A stretch of DNA of 19,804 nt from JADHMP01 sp016779985 (GTDB lineage Bacteria; Bacteroidota; Bacteroidia; Flavobacteriales; Flavobacteriaceae). The notes beneath the pieces are model-generated. The model worked only from the letters and a program-made list of their open reading frames with translations. It ran no database searches and was not told the DNA's origin. Positions within the stretch are counted from its first letter, which is position 1, and every line of letters starts with the position of its first letter. Below are positions 1 to 9,800 of this stretch, piece by piece. The stretch is from positions 1-19,804 of the forward strand of contig JADHMP010000018.1 of the NCBI GenBank assembly GCA_016779985.1. Reading direction: 5' to 3'. The position numbers were made by a program, and so were the translations under genes.

Positions 1-1
1 A

Positions 2-1714
2 TTCCAAAATATCAATGGAGAAGATTTTTATATGCTTGAGTGGACATTTTATCCAGATGATCCAACGGCTAATGTACAAACGATCATGTCGTTAAGCACA
101 AATGTGAATTTTGCTCCCTATCCTGGCCGTTATGAATTGATGATAATAGATAGTAATGGGTGTGAAATAGTTGATGATAACGGAGATCCAACACCTATTG
201 AATTTACATTTACAAAGTCTTTAAATCAACTTGAGGTAATTGGAACTGGTGGCGTTACAGGTAATGACCTATCTACCCCAGTGAGTTGCGGAGCCAACAC
301 TTCCGATGGAGAAATTAACATCAACGTGGTGAATCAAGATCCAAGTCAACCCCCACCCTCATATGCCCCTATCATTTGGGAACGGCAGTCGTCAAGTCAA
401 GTGATTTTTGAACAACGACTGCTCTTTGAGGGAGTATCAGCCGGAGATAGTTTGGAAGTCTATTCGATTCAATTGAATGATCAGGTCTTCACTTATACCA
501 CTTCTCAAGATGATGAGCCAAAGGCCACTGTGGTGAGCGAATTAACAAGAGAGATAGACAAGAGTAATCTTTATGAAGCCTTTGTTGATCCCGCGGGCAA
601 TCAGTTTGAAATCATTATTAGGACAGAGTCCTTAGCCAATTTAGACCTTGAAATTGTTACCCAAAACACACGCCTTGCCATGATAAATTCTTCCTCAGGA
701 TTAGCAGGATGGATTCCACTAGATGGCACCAATGGTAATCCAAACTATACAGGTTATCTCAATTTAACTGGGTTAGAAGAAGGAATCTATCGATACACCA
801 TTAGCCCATTTGATGTGAGTCAATGTACCAATAACTCTCAAAATCAATCCATTCAAAGGGTTATACGAGTTGATAATGAAAGTGTTCTTGAGATTCGTGA
901 AGGACCAATAGTGGACGATTATTTATGTAACGGAAAACCAGGCACTATGTTTATCGACGTATTTGATGGCAACACTGGTCCGTTGAATTTTAAATACAAT
1001 GGTTCTGATGTGACCCATGAACAAGTTGGTAACGGTCAATACATCATCAATATTGATGCCCCTGTAGAATCAGCATCATTAGAAATTATTAATACTATTG
1101 ATTGTAGTATTTCCAGACAAATAAATATTGGTAATGGCACACCGCTATTTGATTTTACTTCAACGAATTTCCAACAGACAGAAGCTTTCCTTGCCAGAGA
1201 GGATATCACATTTAGTGATCTTTCTGAAGGTGAATATGACACCTTTGAATTTATCTTTGGAGATGGAACCCAAAGTGAACTTTTAGAGCGTAACAGTCCA
1301 CAACCTATTATTCATGAATACGCTATTTCTGGAACTTATTTCCCAACCCTTCGAATTTATAATGATCTAGGTTGTTTAGAAGAGTTGTCTAAGAAAATAA
1401 AAGTTGGTAAAGGCTATAGCATTTTAACACCTAACGTGTTTACTCCAAATGGAGATGAGGTCAATGACACCTTCCGTCCAGTATTTAATGGATTGAAAGA
1501 AATTACATTGAGAGTATATGACGCACAAGGCGGTCTGGTTTATGAAGAGGTTGGAGCTGAAGGAAATGATCCAAGTCAAAATGGAATTTCACTTAGAGGA
1601 TGGGAAGGACCTCCAGAATCACTCGTTACCCCATACTATATTTTTACCGTTACAGCAGTGACTTTTGATGACGAACCCGTATTTAGAGACGGTACCTTTA
1701 TATTATTGCAATGA
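2..1714 (+). CDS. SprB-like repeat / PKD protein with type IX secretion type B C-terminal domain (5' partial)
   Basis: This is the C-terminal part of a large secreted surface protein; the frame is open to the left edge, so the start lies outside the window and the ATG at 32 is internal. Residues are counted from that ATG. Two SprB-like repeats, each starting near a Cys-rich 'VSCG' or 'YLCNGKPG' and ending in 'GxYxxxI', cover about 83-280 and 295-367. A PKD-like domain with 'FGDGT' and 'HEYAISGTYFPTLRIYN' spans about 372-458. The last 95 residues begin 'TPNVFTPNGDEVNDTF', the hallmark of the gliding-motility-associated C-terminal domain (T9SS type B signal). An extra beta-rich segment at about 124-220 sits inside the first repeat. 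Such proteins are exported by the type IX system and held at the cell surface as adhesins. The stop overlaps the start of the next gene (ATGA), so the two are coupled. The family call is firm; the ligand or adhesion target cannot be read from the sequence. Confidence 0.93.
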   Translation, partial: FQNINGEDFYMLEWTFYPDDPTANVQTIMSLSTNVNFAPYPGRYELMIIDSNGCEIVDDNGDPTPIEFTFTKSLNQLEVIGTGGVTGNDLSTPVSCGANTSDGEININVVNQDPSQPPPSYAPIIWERQSSSQVIFEQRLLFEGVSAGDSLEVYSIQLNDQVFTYTTSQDDEPKATVVSELTREIDKSNLYEAFVDPAGNQFEIIIRTESLANLDLEIVTQNTRLAMINSSSGLAGWIPLDGTNGNPNYTGYLNLTGLEEGIYRYTISPFDVSQCTNNSQNQSIQRVIRVDNESVLEIREGPIVDDYLCNGKPGTMFIDVFDGNTGPLNFKYNGSDVTHEQVGNGQYIINIDAPVESASLEIINTIDCSISRQINIGNGTPLFDFTSTNFQQTEAFLAREDITFSDLSEGEYDTFEFIFGDGTQSELLERNSPQPIIHEYAISGTYFPTLRIYNDLGCLEELSKKIKVGKGYSILTPNVFTPNGDEVNDTFRPVFNGLKEITLRVYDAQGGLVYEEVGAEGNDPSQNGISLRGWEGPPESLVTPYYIFTVTAVTFDDEPVFRDGTFILLQ

Positions 1715-2730
1715 TAAAAAAGACTATAATTACAGCATTGATAGTGCTAGCTTTTTCTTTTGGAAAGGCGCAAGAAGATATTATCATTAGTCATTCTCGT
1801 TTTATGCAAAAGGTAAATCCAAGTGCTTATGGAATGAATAATATCAACAAAACAGGAGTGCTTTATAATACGGCGAACTTAGTGTATAACAACACTATTG
1901 AAAGTAAATACTTTTTCGGTGCCATTTCATTTGACCAAAACAACTTTAGTATAGGCTTTGATATTTATTCATTAACAATGGATAATACTGGGTTAGTGAA
2001 TACTAAACCCTCTTTAAATTACATTTATAAAGTGCAATTAGACAATGAATTGTATTTTCTGCCTTCAATTACCTTAGGAGTCGGAAATTCAAGAGTAGAT
2101 AGAAATAAATTAATTTATGAAGATCAGTTGTCTTTGGTGTCGGGGTATTTGCAAACTGAATCAAATGATCCCTTATCGAGTCAAATAGGTAATTCCAATT
2201 ATATGGATTTAGGAGCTTCTCTTTTAGTTCATTCAAATGACTTTCTTATCGGATTTAGTTTAAAACACCTCAATCAACCCAATATATCATTCAATAAAGA
2301 AAATTATGATGTAAAACTACCCATCAGAATGGCTGTGCAAGGGGCTTATGAATTTGATATTAACCCTTTTGACCGTTCTATTTTACCCAGGTATTCAACA
2401 ATAATGTCATTTGTAAATATTTCAAAAATGGGCGAGTTTATTGATGTTTATGTCTCTCAAGAAGCTCAATTTGGAGAGTTCTCTGTGGGAGTGAATCAAC
2501 AATTCAAGAAAACAGATAGTTTTGGTTTTACAAATGTTGGACTTTCGGTAGCGTTAGCCTATGAAAATTTTGAATTTGGGGCGCTCTATAATTTTCCTTT
2601 CCAAAACCCAACTAATATAAATGTCTATTCACCTAGTACTATTGAGTTATTTCTGACCTTTGATTTTAGCCCTTATTTAAGAAATAAACGCGGTGATTAT
2701 CGTAGAATTAGCATTGATAATTATTATTAG
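1711..2730 (+). CDS. PorP/SprF family type IX secretion system outer-membrane protein
   Basis: 339 aa. The N-terminus has a lysine pair, a hydrophobic stretch and a likely signal-peptidase site after 'FSFGKA' near residue 20. It is followed by the typical PorP/SprF opening (about 25-60), with 'RFMQKVNPSAYG' and 'NKTGVLYN', close to the family pattern of a short 'NPA' motif and a glycine/aromatic strand. The rest alternates short hydrophobic strands and polar loops and ends in a strand with 'IELFLTFDFSPYL', as expected of an outer-membrane beta-barrel. SprF-like proteins help secrete or anchor the large adhesin encoded just upstream, and the ATGA overlap supports a dedicated pair. No own promoter is visible. 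Its stop codon overlaps the stop of the opposing acyl-CoA dehydrogenase gene by 4 bp. Which PorP/SprF paralogue this is cannot be decided from the sequence alone. Confidence 0.92.
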   Translation: MIKKTIITALIVLAFSFGKAQEDIIISHSRFMQKVNPSAYGMNNINKTGVLYNTANLVYNNTIESKYFFGAISFDQNNFSIGFDIYSLTMDNTGLVNTKPSLNYIYKVQLDNELYFLPSITLGVGNSRVDRNKLIYEDQLSLVSGYLQTESNDPLSSQIGNSNYMDLGASLLVHSNDFLIGFSLKHLNQPNISFNKENYDVKLPIRMAVQGAYEFDINPFDRSILPRYSTIMSFVNISKMGEFIDVYVSQEAQFGEFSVGVNQQFKKTDSFGFTNVGLSVALAYENFEFGALYNFPFQNPTNINVYSPSTIELFLTFDFSPYLRNKRGDYRRISIDNYY

Positions 2731-4520
2731 AAACAATACCGATTTGCAGCAATCACGTCATCAGCTATGGTTGTCTTGAGTACAAAGCTATTGGGCAACT
2801 CTGAATAAGCTAATTTTTCTTCTACTACTTTATTTAGTTTTTTTTGTTTTTCATCCTGATAAAGAGCTGCTAAAATCTTTTTTGATTCATTGCGGATACA
2901 ATCAGTTGCATGAATAATTTGTAACTGTGCCATTGCTATCACAGCTGTTTTTTTTATCTCTTTATTAGATTTGATTTTGAGTGTTCTTAACAGGGTAGAT
3001 TCTCCCATATAAATTTCAATCAATATAGATGACAAGGCAAGAAGAAGCTGTTGTTGGTTTTCTAGCTCTTTATCATAAATTTGCATAGCATTACCGAGCA
3101 ATGTCAAAAATACTGCTTTAGCGTTTTTAATTAGATCAAGTTCTTGTGATAATAACTCTCCCTGATAGAAGCCTTCCGTCGTATTTCCCATATAAGCCGC
3201 AGCTCGCATCATGGCTTCCATAAGAGGTAAATGGCCTTTTAGTCCCTTTTTCATTAGCATCCCCACAGCAAGCATGCTATTGATTTCGTTAGTCCCCTCA
3301 TAGATTCTGCCAATGCGAGCATCACGCCAAGCAGATTCTATTGGGGTGTCAGCAGAAAATCCCATTCCTCCTAAAATTTGAATACCGTCATCCGCACATT
3401 GTTGAACTGCTTCTGAGCACGACACTTTTATAATTGAACTTTCGATAGCAAATTCTTCAAATGCTTTCAGTTCTGCTTCATGAAGCGGCATACCCTGAGA
3501 TTCATTATGGTGTATTGCCTGATCTATATTGTGAGCTGCCCTATAGCAAGCAGATTCGCCAGCATAACAAGCAGTTGCCATGCGGGCAATTTTTTCTTTG
3601 ATTGCCCCAAATTGTGCAATCGGTGTTTTGAATTGAACACGATCATTTGCATATTGTACTGCAAAGGATAAAGTTCTCCTTTGAGCCTCTAAACAAGCAA
3701 CGCCTAACTTAATTCGACCCACATTCAAAGCATTTATGGCAATTTTAAAACCCTCTCCGCGTTTGGCTAACATGTCCTTCACGGGTACTTTTGTTTCATT
3801 GAAAAATACCTGACGAGTTGAGGAGGAATGAATTCCTAGTTTGTGTTCCTCTTCGCCAAGTGTGATACCATTTTCAGGATCATTAGGCACTATGAATCCT
3901 GTAATGTTTTTGTCATCTTCAATTCTAGCAAATACAGTAAATACATCTGCATAACCAGCATTTGAAATCCACATTTTTTGCCCAGTAATTTTATAATGTG
4001 AGCCATCCTCAGAAAGTACTGCTTTGGTTTTTCCTGAATTAGCATCAGATCCTGCTCCTGGCTCTGTCAAGCAATACGCTCCAATCCATTCACCGCTGGC
4101 TAGTTTAGGGACATAATATTTTTTGTGCTCCTCAGTACCATACAATAAAATGGGCAAGGTACCAATGCCAGTGTGAGCACCAAAGGCTGTAGAAAATGAT
4201 CCAGTAGCGCCTGAAATATAGTCACAAACTAACATGCTTGAAACAAAATCCATTCCAAGCCCTCCGTACATTTCAGGAATTCCAATAGATAAAAATCCAA
4301 ACTCACCAGCTTGCTTCATCAAAGCTTCTGTAAAAGCGTAGTCTTTTTTTTCAAATCTAGCTTTTTGAGGCCAAATTTCTCGATCTACAAAATCAATTAC
4401 TGATTCTTTCATCATTTGTTGTTCCTCAGAGAAATCTTCAGGGCAGAAAATATCTTGGGGGTCAGTCGTGTTGAGGATAAAGGTTCCTCCTTGGTTGGTG
4501 CTGATTGCTTTTGTTTCCAT
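2727..4520 (-). CDS. Acyl-CoA dehydrogenase, long VLCAD-like form
   Basis: 597 aa flavoenzyme catalysing the first, FAD-dependent oxidation of acyl-CoA in beta-oxidation; it acts in the cytoplasm and passes electrons to ETF. The N-terminal helical domain starts about residue 30. The middle domain carries 'CLTEPGAGSDA' (150-160) and 'GQKMWISNAGYADVF' (180-194), which contact FAD and substrate. The C-terminal core holds 'ILGGMGF' and 'RDARIGRIYEGTNEI' (399-413), where E408 is in the position of the catalytic base in the VLCAD/MCAD group. About 170 further residues follow the core, as in other long Bacteroidota members; their role is not readable here. It lies 22 bp behind marR on the same strand, so MarR-controlled co-transcription is likely. 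The ATG start is preceded by an A/T-rich leader. Chain-length preference cannot be told from the sequence. Confidence 0.95.
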   Translation of the reverse strand: METKAISTNQGGTFILNTTDPQDIFCPEDFSEEQQMMKESVIDFVDREIWPQKARFEKKDYAFTEALMKQAGEFGFLSIGIPEMYGGLGMDFVSSMLVCDYISGATGSFSTAFGAHTGIGTLPILLYGTEEHKKYYVPKLASGEWIGAYCLTEPGAGSDANSGKTKAVLSEDGSHYKITGQKMWISNAGYADVFTVFARIEDDKNITGFIVPNDPENGITLGEEEHKLGIHSSSTRQVFFNETKVPVKDMLAKRGEGFKIAINALNVGRIKLGVACLEAQRRTLSFAVQYANDRVQFKTPIAQFGAIKEKIARMATACYAGESACYRAAHNIDQAIHHNESQGMPLHEAELKAFEEFAIESSIIKVSCSEAVQQCADDGIQILGGMGFSADTPIESAWRDARIGRIYEGTNEINSMLAVGMLMKKGLKGHLPLMEAMMRAAAYMGNTTEGFYQGELLSQELDLIKNAKAVFLTLLGNAMQIYDKELENQQQLLLALSSILIEIYMGESTLLRTLKIKSNKEIKKTAVIAMAQLQIIHATDCIRNESKKILAALYQDEKQKKLNKVVEEKLAYSELPNSFVLKTTIADDVIAANRYCF

Positions 4521-4542
4521 GATTATTTATTTACCTAAGGGA

Positions 4543-4971
4543 TTAATAATATTTAAATTCTTGAGCTGTTTTAATAATGTGTCGTGACACTTCAAAAAAA
4601 GTTTCAATTTTTGAGGGTGCAATATTTTCACGAAGCAGTTGATCAAACTTTAGTACTACTGCTTTAGAATCTTCTCTTTTTTGCACTCCAAAAGGAGTAA
4701 GATGAATGAGTACACTTCTACCATCCTCTGGATTGGGTGTTCTATGAATTAATTCTCTTGTTTCCATAGTTTTTAAAAGCCTTGATAAGCTTGTGCTTTC
4801 CATACCCATTTTTGGTCCCAAGGCTGTAGAAGGTGTTCCTTCTGGGGCAATGCTCAATAAGGCAAAACCCATTGCCATTGTAGAGTTAAATTTTTGTGCC
4901 TCTTTATTATACATTTTACTAACCGTTTGCCAAGCAGCTCGAAGGGTAGCGTCTAAAGTTTCATGCTTCAT
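4543..4971 (-). CDS. MarR family transcriptional regulator of fatty-acid genes
   Basis: 142 aa, normal length for the family. N- and C-terminal helices (about 5-30 and 98-140) would form the dimer interface. The winged helix-turn-helix is central: 'SLSRLLKTMETRELIHRTPN' gives the recognition helix and the start of the wing, and 'DGRSVLIHLTPFG' (83-95) is the classical MarR wing with the DxR pattern. It lies between a long-chain acyl-CoA ligase gene (upstream) and an acyl-CoA dehydrogenase gene (22 bp downstream), all on the minus strand. From this context I infer a repressor relieved by acyl-CoA or fatty acid, but no ligand is visible in the sequence. An 18-bp inverted repeat just upstream of the start is the likely operator, suggesting autoregulation and control of the dehydrogenase. 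Confidence 0.93.
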   Translation of the reverse strand: MKHETLDATLRAAWQTVSKMYNKEAQKFNSTMAMGFALLSIAPEGTPSTALGPKMGMESTSLSRLLKTMETRELIHRTPNPEDGRSVLIHLTPFGVQKREDSKAVVLKFDQLLRENIAPSKIETFFEVSRHIIKTAQEFKYY

Positions 4972-4993
4972 ATATTCAAAAATAAGAAAATTA

Positions 4994-5011
4994 TATTATG
5001 CGTGCATAATA
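4994..5011. promoter_or_regulatory. 18-bp inverted repeat, probable MarR operator
   Basis: The sequence TATTATGCGTGCATAATA has perfect 8-bp arms around a 2-bp centre. It begins 22 bp upstream of the marR start codon, in the 76-bp gap behind the acyl-CoA ligase gene. On the minus strand it lies between a TTTG (complement of 5016-5019) and a TAATTTTC (complement of 4986-4993), a weak match to the Bacteroidota TTTG / TANNTTTG promoter, though the 22-bp spacing is long. Its size, symmetry and position are what a dimeric MarR protein binds. It shows no poly-T tail and is too short to be a convincing terminator. The operator role is inferred. Confidence 0.7.
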
Positions 5012-5047
5012 AAAACAAAAAAGTACGGTATTTTAATATAAAATTTT

Positions 5048-6817
5048 TTAAGCGTATAGATTAGCAATGAGTTGCTTATATTTTTCAGCAATCACTTTTC
5101 TTTTTAGCTTCATTGTTGGTGTAAGATGTCCTGAATTAACAGTCCATTCATCTGGAGTTAAGGCAAAAGCTTTGATTTGTTCCCATTTTGCAAACCTTTG
5201 GTTATGTTCCTCTATTTCTTTGTCTATAGCAGCTAACAATTTTTCATTTTTGATTAATTCCTGCTTAGAACTATTGGAATCTATACCCTCTTCTTTTTGC
5301 CAGGCTTCAAGAAATTGAAAATTAGGTTGAATGATTGCAGCAGCCATTTTTTGACCCTCTCCTACAACCATAATTTGCTCAATAAACAAAGACTGTTTCA
5401 TTTGATTTTCAACCACCTGTGGAGCTATATATTTTCCTCCAGATGTTTTAAACATTTCTTTTTTTCTATCAGTAATTTTCAAAAAACCATCGGTATCTAT
5501 TTCACCAATATCTCCAGTGTGGAAAAAGTCTCCGCTCATCACTTCTTTAGTGAGTTCAGGTTGTTTGTAGTAGCCTAACATCACGTTGGGTCCTTTACAA
5601 AGAATTTCACCATCATCAGCTATCTTTACTTCAACCCCCTCAATAATTTTGCCTACCGTTCCCATCTTGAGGTTTTTATTTCTCATATCACCAACTGAAA
5701 TGATTGGTGAGGTTTCGGTCAGACCATAGCCTTCCACCAAAGTCATTTCTGCAGCTGTAAAAATCTTTGCAAGCCTAACTTGCAAAGCAGCACTTCCTGA
5801 AACTATGATTTCTAAATTTCCTCCTAAGGCTTCCTTCCATTTAGACAATATTAGTTTTCTGGCAATTTTTAATTTGAATTCATACCAAAAACCATTTTGC
5901 TGATAGGGTTCATATTGCAAACCAATGTTTACTGCCCAATAAAATAATTTTTGTTTAATTCCAGATAACTCTTCTCCCTTAGCATAGATTTTATCGTACA
6001 CTTTTTCAAGCAATCGTGGAACAGCAGCCATTGTGTTTGGCTTTACTTCTTTAATATTATCACCAATAGTTTCAAGGGATTCCGCAAAATAAATTGAAAT
6101 ACTATTATGTATATAGATGTAGAGTAAAACTCGCTCAAAGACATGGCATAAAGGCAAAAAGCTGAGCGCTTTTGATTTTGTAGGAATTAATGGAAGTCTT
6201 TTCGAGCCTGAAATAACATTTGACACAATATTATGGTGGCTTAACATGACTCCTTTTGGGGTGCCCGTAGTTCCGGAGGTATAAATTATTGTTGCTAAGT
6301 CAGTGGGCTTAACCTTTTCTGCAACAGCCATCACTTCTTCTTCGTTGTTTATAGAGGCGCCTAATTCAAGCAATTCACTCCAATGAGCGCAATCCTTCAG
6401 TATATCATAGCTGTATATTTTTTTCAAGTTGGGTACTTGATCTTGAATTGATTTTATTTTATCAAATACTTCTTGGTCTGAAACAAAACAATATTTACTT
6501 TCAGAATGTTTCAATATATATTCATAGTCGGTGGCAGAAATGGTAGGATAGATGGGAACATTTATTGCTCCAACTCTTAATATTCCACAATCGGTTACAC
6601 ACCACTCCGTTCTATTGTTGGAAGAAATCATCGCAATTTTATCATCAGGTTTCACCCCAAGTTCTAAAAGGGCCTTACTGATTGCAATTGTTTTGTCATA
6701 AAAAGAAGAGGTTGATTCTCGTTCCCAAATACCATTATATTTCGTTGCAAAAGCACTTTCCAAAGGTTGGTTTTCAAGTTTGAAAGCAATGAAATCAAAT
6801 AATCGAGTTGGTGTCAT
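5048..6817 (-). CDS. fadD: Long-chain fatty-acid--CoA ligase (AMP-forming)
   Basis: 589 aa member of the ANL adenylating family. It activates fatty acids with ATP to acyl-AMP and then to acyl-CoA, probably at the inner face of the membrane. Visible motifs in order: P-loop 'YTSGTTGTPKG' (179-189), 'PLCHVFER' (222-229), 'GYGLTETSP' (363-371), 'HTGDIG' (433-438), hinge 'DRKKEMFKTSGGKYIAP' (450-466), and the C-terminal 'LTPTMKLKR' whose K570 corresponds to the catalytic lysine. The length, the 'HVFER' and the 'FKTSGGKYI' are typical of the long-chain (FAA1/FadD15-like) branch. It is 45 bp behind purL and 76 bp ahead of marR on the same strand. A single TTATGC half-site (6830-6835) sits in its leader, resembling one arm of the marR operator, but the second arm is missing. 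Exact substrate length is not determined. Confidence 0.94.
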   Translation of the reverse strand: MTPTRLFDFIAFKLENQPLESAFATKYNGIWERESTSSFYDKTIAISKALLELGVKPDDKIAMISSNNRTEWCVTDCGILRVGAINVPIYPTISATDYEYILKHSESKYCFVSDQEVFDKIKSIQDQVPNLKKIYSYDILKDCAHWSELLELGASINNEEEVMAVAEKVKPTDLATIIYTSGTTGTPKGVMLSHHNIVSNVISGSKRLPLIPTKSKALSFLPLCHVFERVLLYIYIHNSISIYFAESLETIGDNIKEVKPNTMAAVPRLLEKVYDKIYAKGEELSGIKQKLFYWAVNIGLQYEPYQQNGFWYEFKLKIARKLILSKWKEALGGNLEIIVSGSAALQVRLAKIFTAAEMTLVEGYGLTETSPIISVGDMRNKNLKMGTVGKIIEGVEVKIADDGEILCKGPNVMLGYYKQPELTKEVMSGDFFHTGDIGEIDTDGFLKITDRKKEMFKTSGGKYIAPQVVENQMKQSLFIEQIMVVGEGQKMAAAIIQPNFQFLEAWQKEEGIDSNSSKQELIKNEKLLAAIDKEIEEHNQRFAKWEQIKAFALTPDEWTVNSGHLTPTMKLKRKVIAEKYKQLIANLYA

Positions 6818-6862
6818 GTTTGTTTTATTTTATGCAAAATAGCAAATTTTAAAAACAAATAC

Positions 6863-9800
6863 TTAATGCTTACTCGCTAACCAAGAAAAAGCACTTTCAA
6901 AAGCAAGCATCCAAGGGCTTACCTCATCATTTTGATCTGATGGATAATGTGCCCAATTCCATGGAAAAGTAGAACGTTCTAGGTGTGGCATCATAACCAA
7001 ATGGCGACCATCTTTAGAAGTCAACATGGCGGCATTATAATGCGAGCCGTTGGGATTAGCAGGATAAGAAGAGTGATGATATTTTGCAGGTATATAATAT
7101 TCACTCTCTTTATAGGGGAAAACAAATTTTCCCTCCCCATGAGCTGCCCAAATTCCAAGGGTGGTTCCGACTAAGTTTTTTAGCATAATTGCTGGAGAAT
7201 CGTTTATAGTTACAGCAGTAAATTGACATTCAAATTTTTTGGAATTGTTGTGATTCATTGTAGGTTTTTCTTCATCTTCAGGAGTAAGTAATCCTAGGCT
7301 AATAAACAATTGACAGCCATTACAAACCCCAAGAGAAAGCGTATCCTTTCTTTTGAAAAAAGCTTCCAAACTAGTCCTCGCCTTTTCATTAAACTTAAAT
7401 GATCCAGCCCAACCTTTGGCTGAACCGAGTACATCTGAGTTTGAAAAACCACCAACAGCGGCTAAAAAATGAAAATCCTCTAAGTCTGTCCGCCCTGTTA
7501 TTAGGTCTGTCATATGGACATCAACCACTTCAAAGCCGGCTAAATGCAGTGCATTGGACATTTCTCTTTCAGAGTTGCTTCCTTGTTCTCGAATAACCGC
7601 TGCTTTAATCTTTGGATGCTTAACTGCCGAGGCTAGTCGTCCTGTAAAAGAAGATGGAAATTTAAATTTCAAGGGTTGTTTAGCATAGTTTTGCAATCGT
7701 TGTTGGGCTAAATCACCATTTGTTTGTTGAGCATCTAAAAGAGTAGAAGTTGAATACCAAAAGTCTCTATGTTTAGGAATGTCAAATAGGTAGTTTCCGT
7801 TCGAAGTGGAAACGTTCATGGTTTTCCCATGAGTTACATCTCCGATTTTCAAACAATTGATTCCATTCCTTTTTGCCAGCTCATCCAAAGCCATTTTTGA
7901 TTGAATAATAAGTCCTGAATTTTCTGTAAAAAATAAATGAACATCATCCAGACAATCAATAACTCTTAGATCAAGAGTTAAGGATATATTTGGATTTGGG
8001 AAAGCCATTTCCAATAAAGTCACTAGCATTCCTCCAGAAGAAATGTCATGACCCGCAGTAATTTCTTTTTCTTTAATTAGGTTTTGGATGAATTCAAAAA
8101 CCTTTTTAAAGTAAATAGGGTCGTTAATTCCAGCTGCTTTATTTCCAATTTTACTTTGTGTTTGGGCAAAAGCAGTTCCCCCAATAACTAGACCTTCCCT
8201 AGATAGATCAATATAAAATAGTGCGCCTCCGTCCTGGTCTATTGCGGGAGTAATTATTTTTCTAATGTCTGAGCACACCCCCGCAGCTGAAATAATAACA
8301 GTACCAGGAGCAATGACAGTGGTGTCAGTATATTGCTGTTTCATTGAGAGAGAATCTTTTCCAGTTGGAATATTGATTCCCAAGGCGATAGCAAAATCGG
8401 AGCAGGCTTCAACGGCTTGATAAAGTCGTGCATCTTCTCCTGGATTGTTGCACGGCCACATCCAATTGGCTGAAAGACTCACAGAGGCTAGACCGTCTTC
8501 AAGGGGGGCCCAAATCAAATTGGTTAAACTTTCTGCAATTGCTAACTGACTTCCTTTTCCAGCATCAATAAGTGCCACAATAGGAGCATGCCCTAAAGCG
8601 GTTGCAATTCCCTTATGACTTTTAAAGTCTAAGGCAATTACCCCACAATTACTCAGGGGTAATTGTAAACTGCCTACGGTTTGTTGTTGGGCTACTCTTC
8701 CAGTAACGCAACGGTCTACTTTATTGGTGAGCCAGTCTTTACATGCAACAGACTCAATTTGAAGCACTTTCTCTAAATAATTGCTTATTTGATTCAGATC
8801 ATAGTCAATGGGACTAAATTCAATCGAATAGGTCTTATCTGACATTATCGTTGTGGGGGCGCTACCAAAAAAAGCATCTAAACTTAAATCGATTGGTTTG
8901 AGATTTTTTTTGTTGTCAACGATTGTAAATTGTTGATCATCTCTCACTGTGCCTACAACATATAATGGTGCTCTTTCACGAGCAGCAATTTTTTCAATCA
9001 GAGGAAGGTCTTCTGGGGCAATGATGAGTCCCATTCGTTCTTGTGACTCATTTCCAATTATTTCTTTGGCTGATAAGGTAGGATCTCCTATCGGAAGATT
9101 TTCTAATGAAATTGTACCACCGTTTTCTTCAACCAATTCTGAAAAACAATTGAGGTGTCCACCGGCTCCATGGTCGTGGATGGACACAATGGGGTTGTTG
9201 CCTGTTTCAACTAAGGCTCTTATCGTGTTAGCCACCCGTTTCTGCATTTCAGGGTTAGACCGCTGAACAGCATTGAGTTCAATGGTATTTTCAAATGAAC
9301 CAGTGTTGGCAGAAGATACAGCTGCTCCTCCCATTCCAATGCGATAGTTATCTCCCCCTAAGAGAACAATTAAATCATCTTTTTTAGGCTTTTTCTTCAA
9401 GGCTTGATCTTTTATTCCTGCTCCCACGCCTCCTGCTAACATAATTACTTTATCATAGCCCAATTGCATTTTTTGTTCTTGATGTTCAAATGTCAATAAG
9501 GAACCATTGATAAGGGGTTGACCAAATTTATTGCCAAAATCAGAGGCTCCATTAGAGGCCTTAATCAGAAGATCTTTTGGAGTTTGATAGAGCCAAGGGC
9601 GTTTAGGAAAGCTATCTTCCCATGGATTATTTTTAGCAAGCCTCGAATAGGGAGTCATATAAACAGCTGTTCCTGCATAGGGTAGAGAGCCTTGCCCCCC
9701 TGCTAAACGATCTCTTATTTCTCCTCCAGATCCTGTGGCCGCCCCATTGAAGGGCTCTACTGTAGTAGGAAAATTGTGTGTTTCGGCTTTTAAGGAAATG

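Noticed and set aside
4994..5011. Rho-independent terminator of the acyl-CoA ligase gene
   Set aside because: The ligase stop is at 5048 and the palindrome lies downstream of it, but the stem is AT-rich, has a 2-nt loop that cannot form a stable hairpin, and lacks a clean U tail; its position before marR fits an operator better.
5297..5578. Plus-strand 93-codon frame inside the acyl-CoA ligase gene
   Set aside because: Shadow of the conserved hinge and C-terminal region of the ligase; the composition rich in F, S and H is what antisense of AT-rich coding DNA gives.
8949..9266. Plus-strand 105-codon frame inside purL
   Set aside because: It lies wholly opposite the well-conserved FGAM synthase sequence and has no start context or recognisable protein features.
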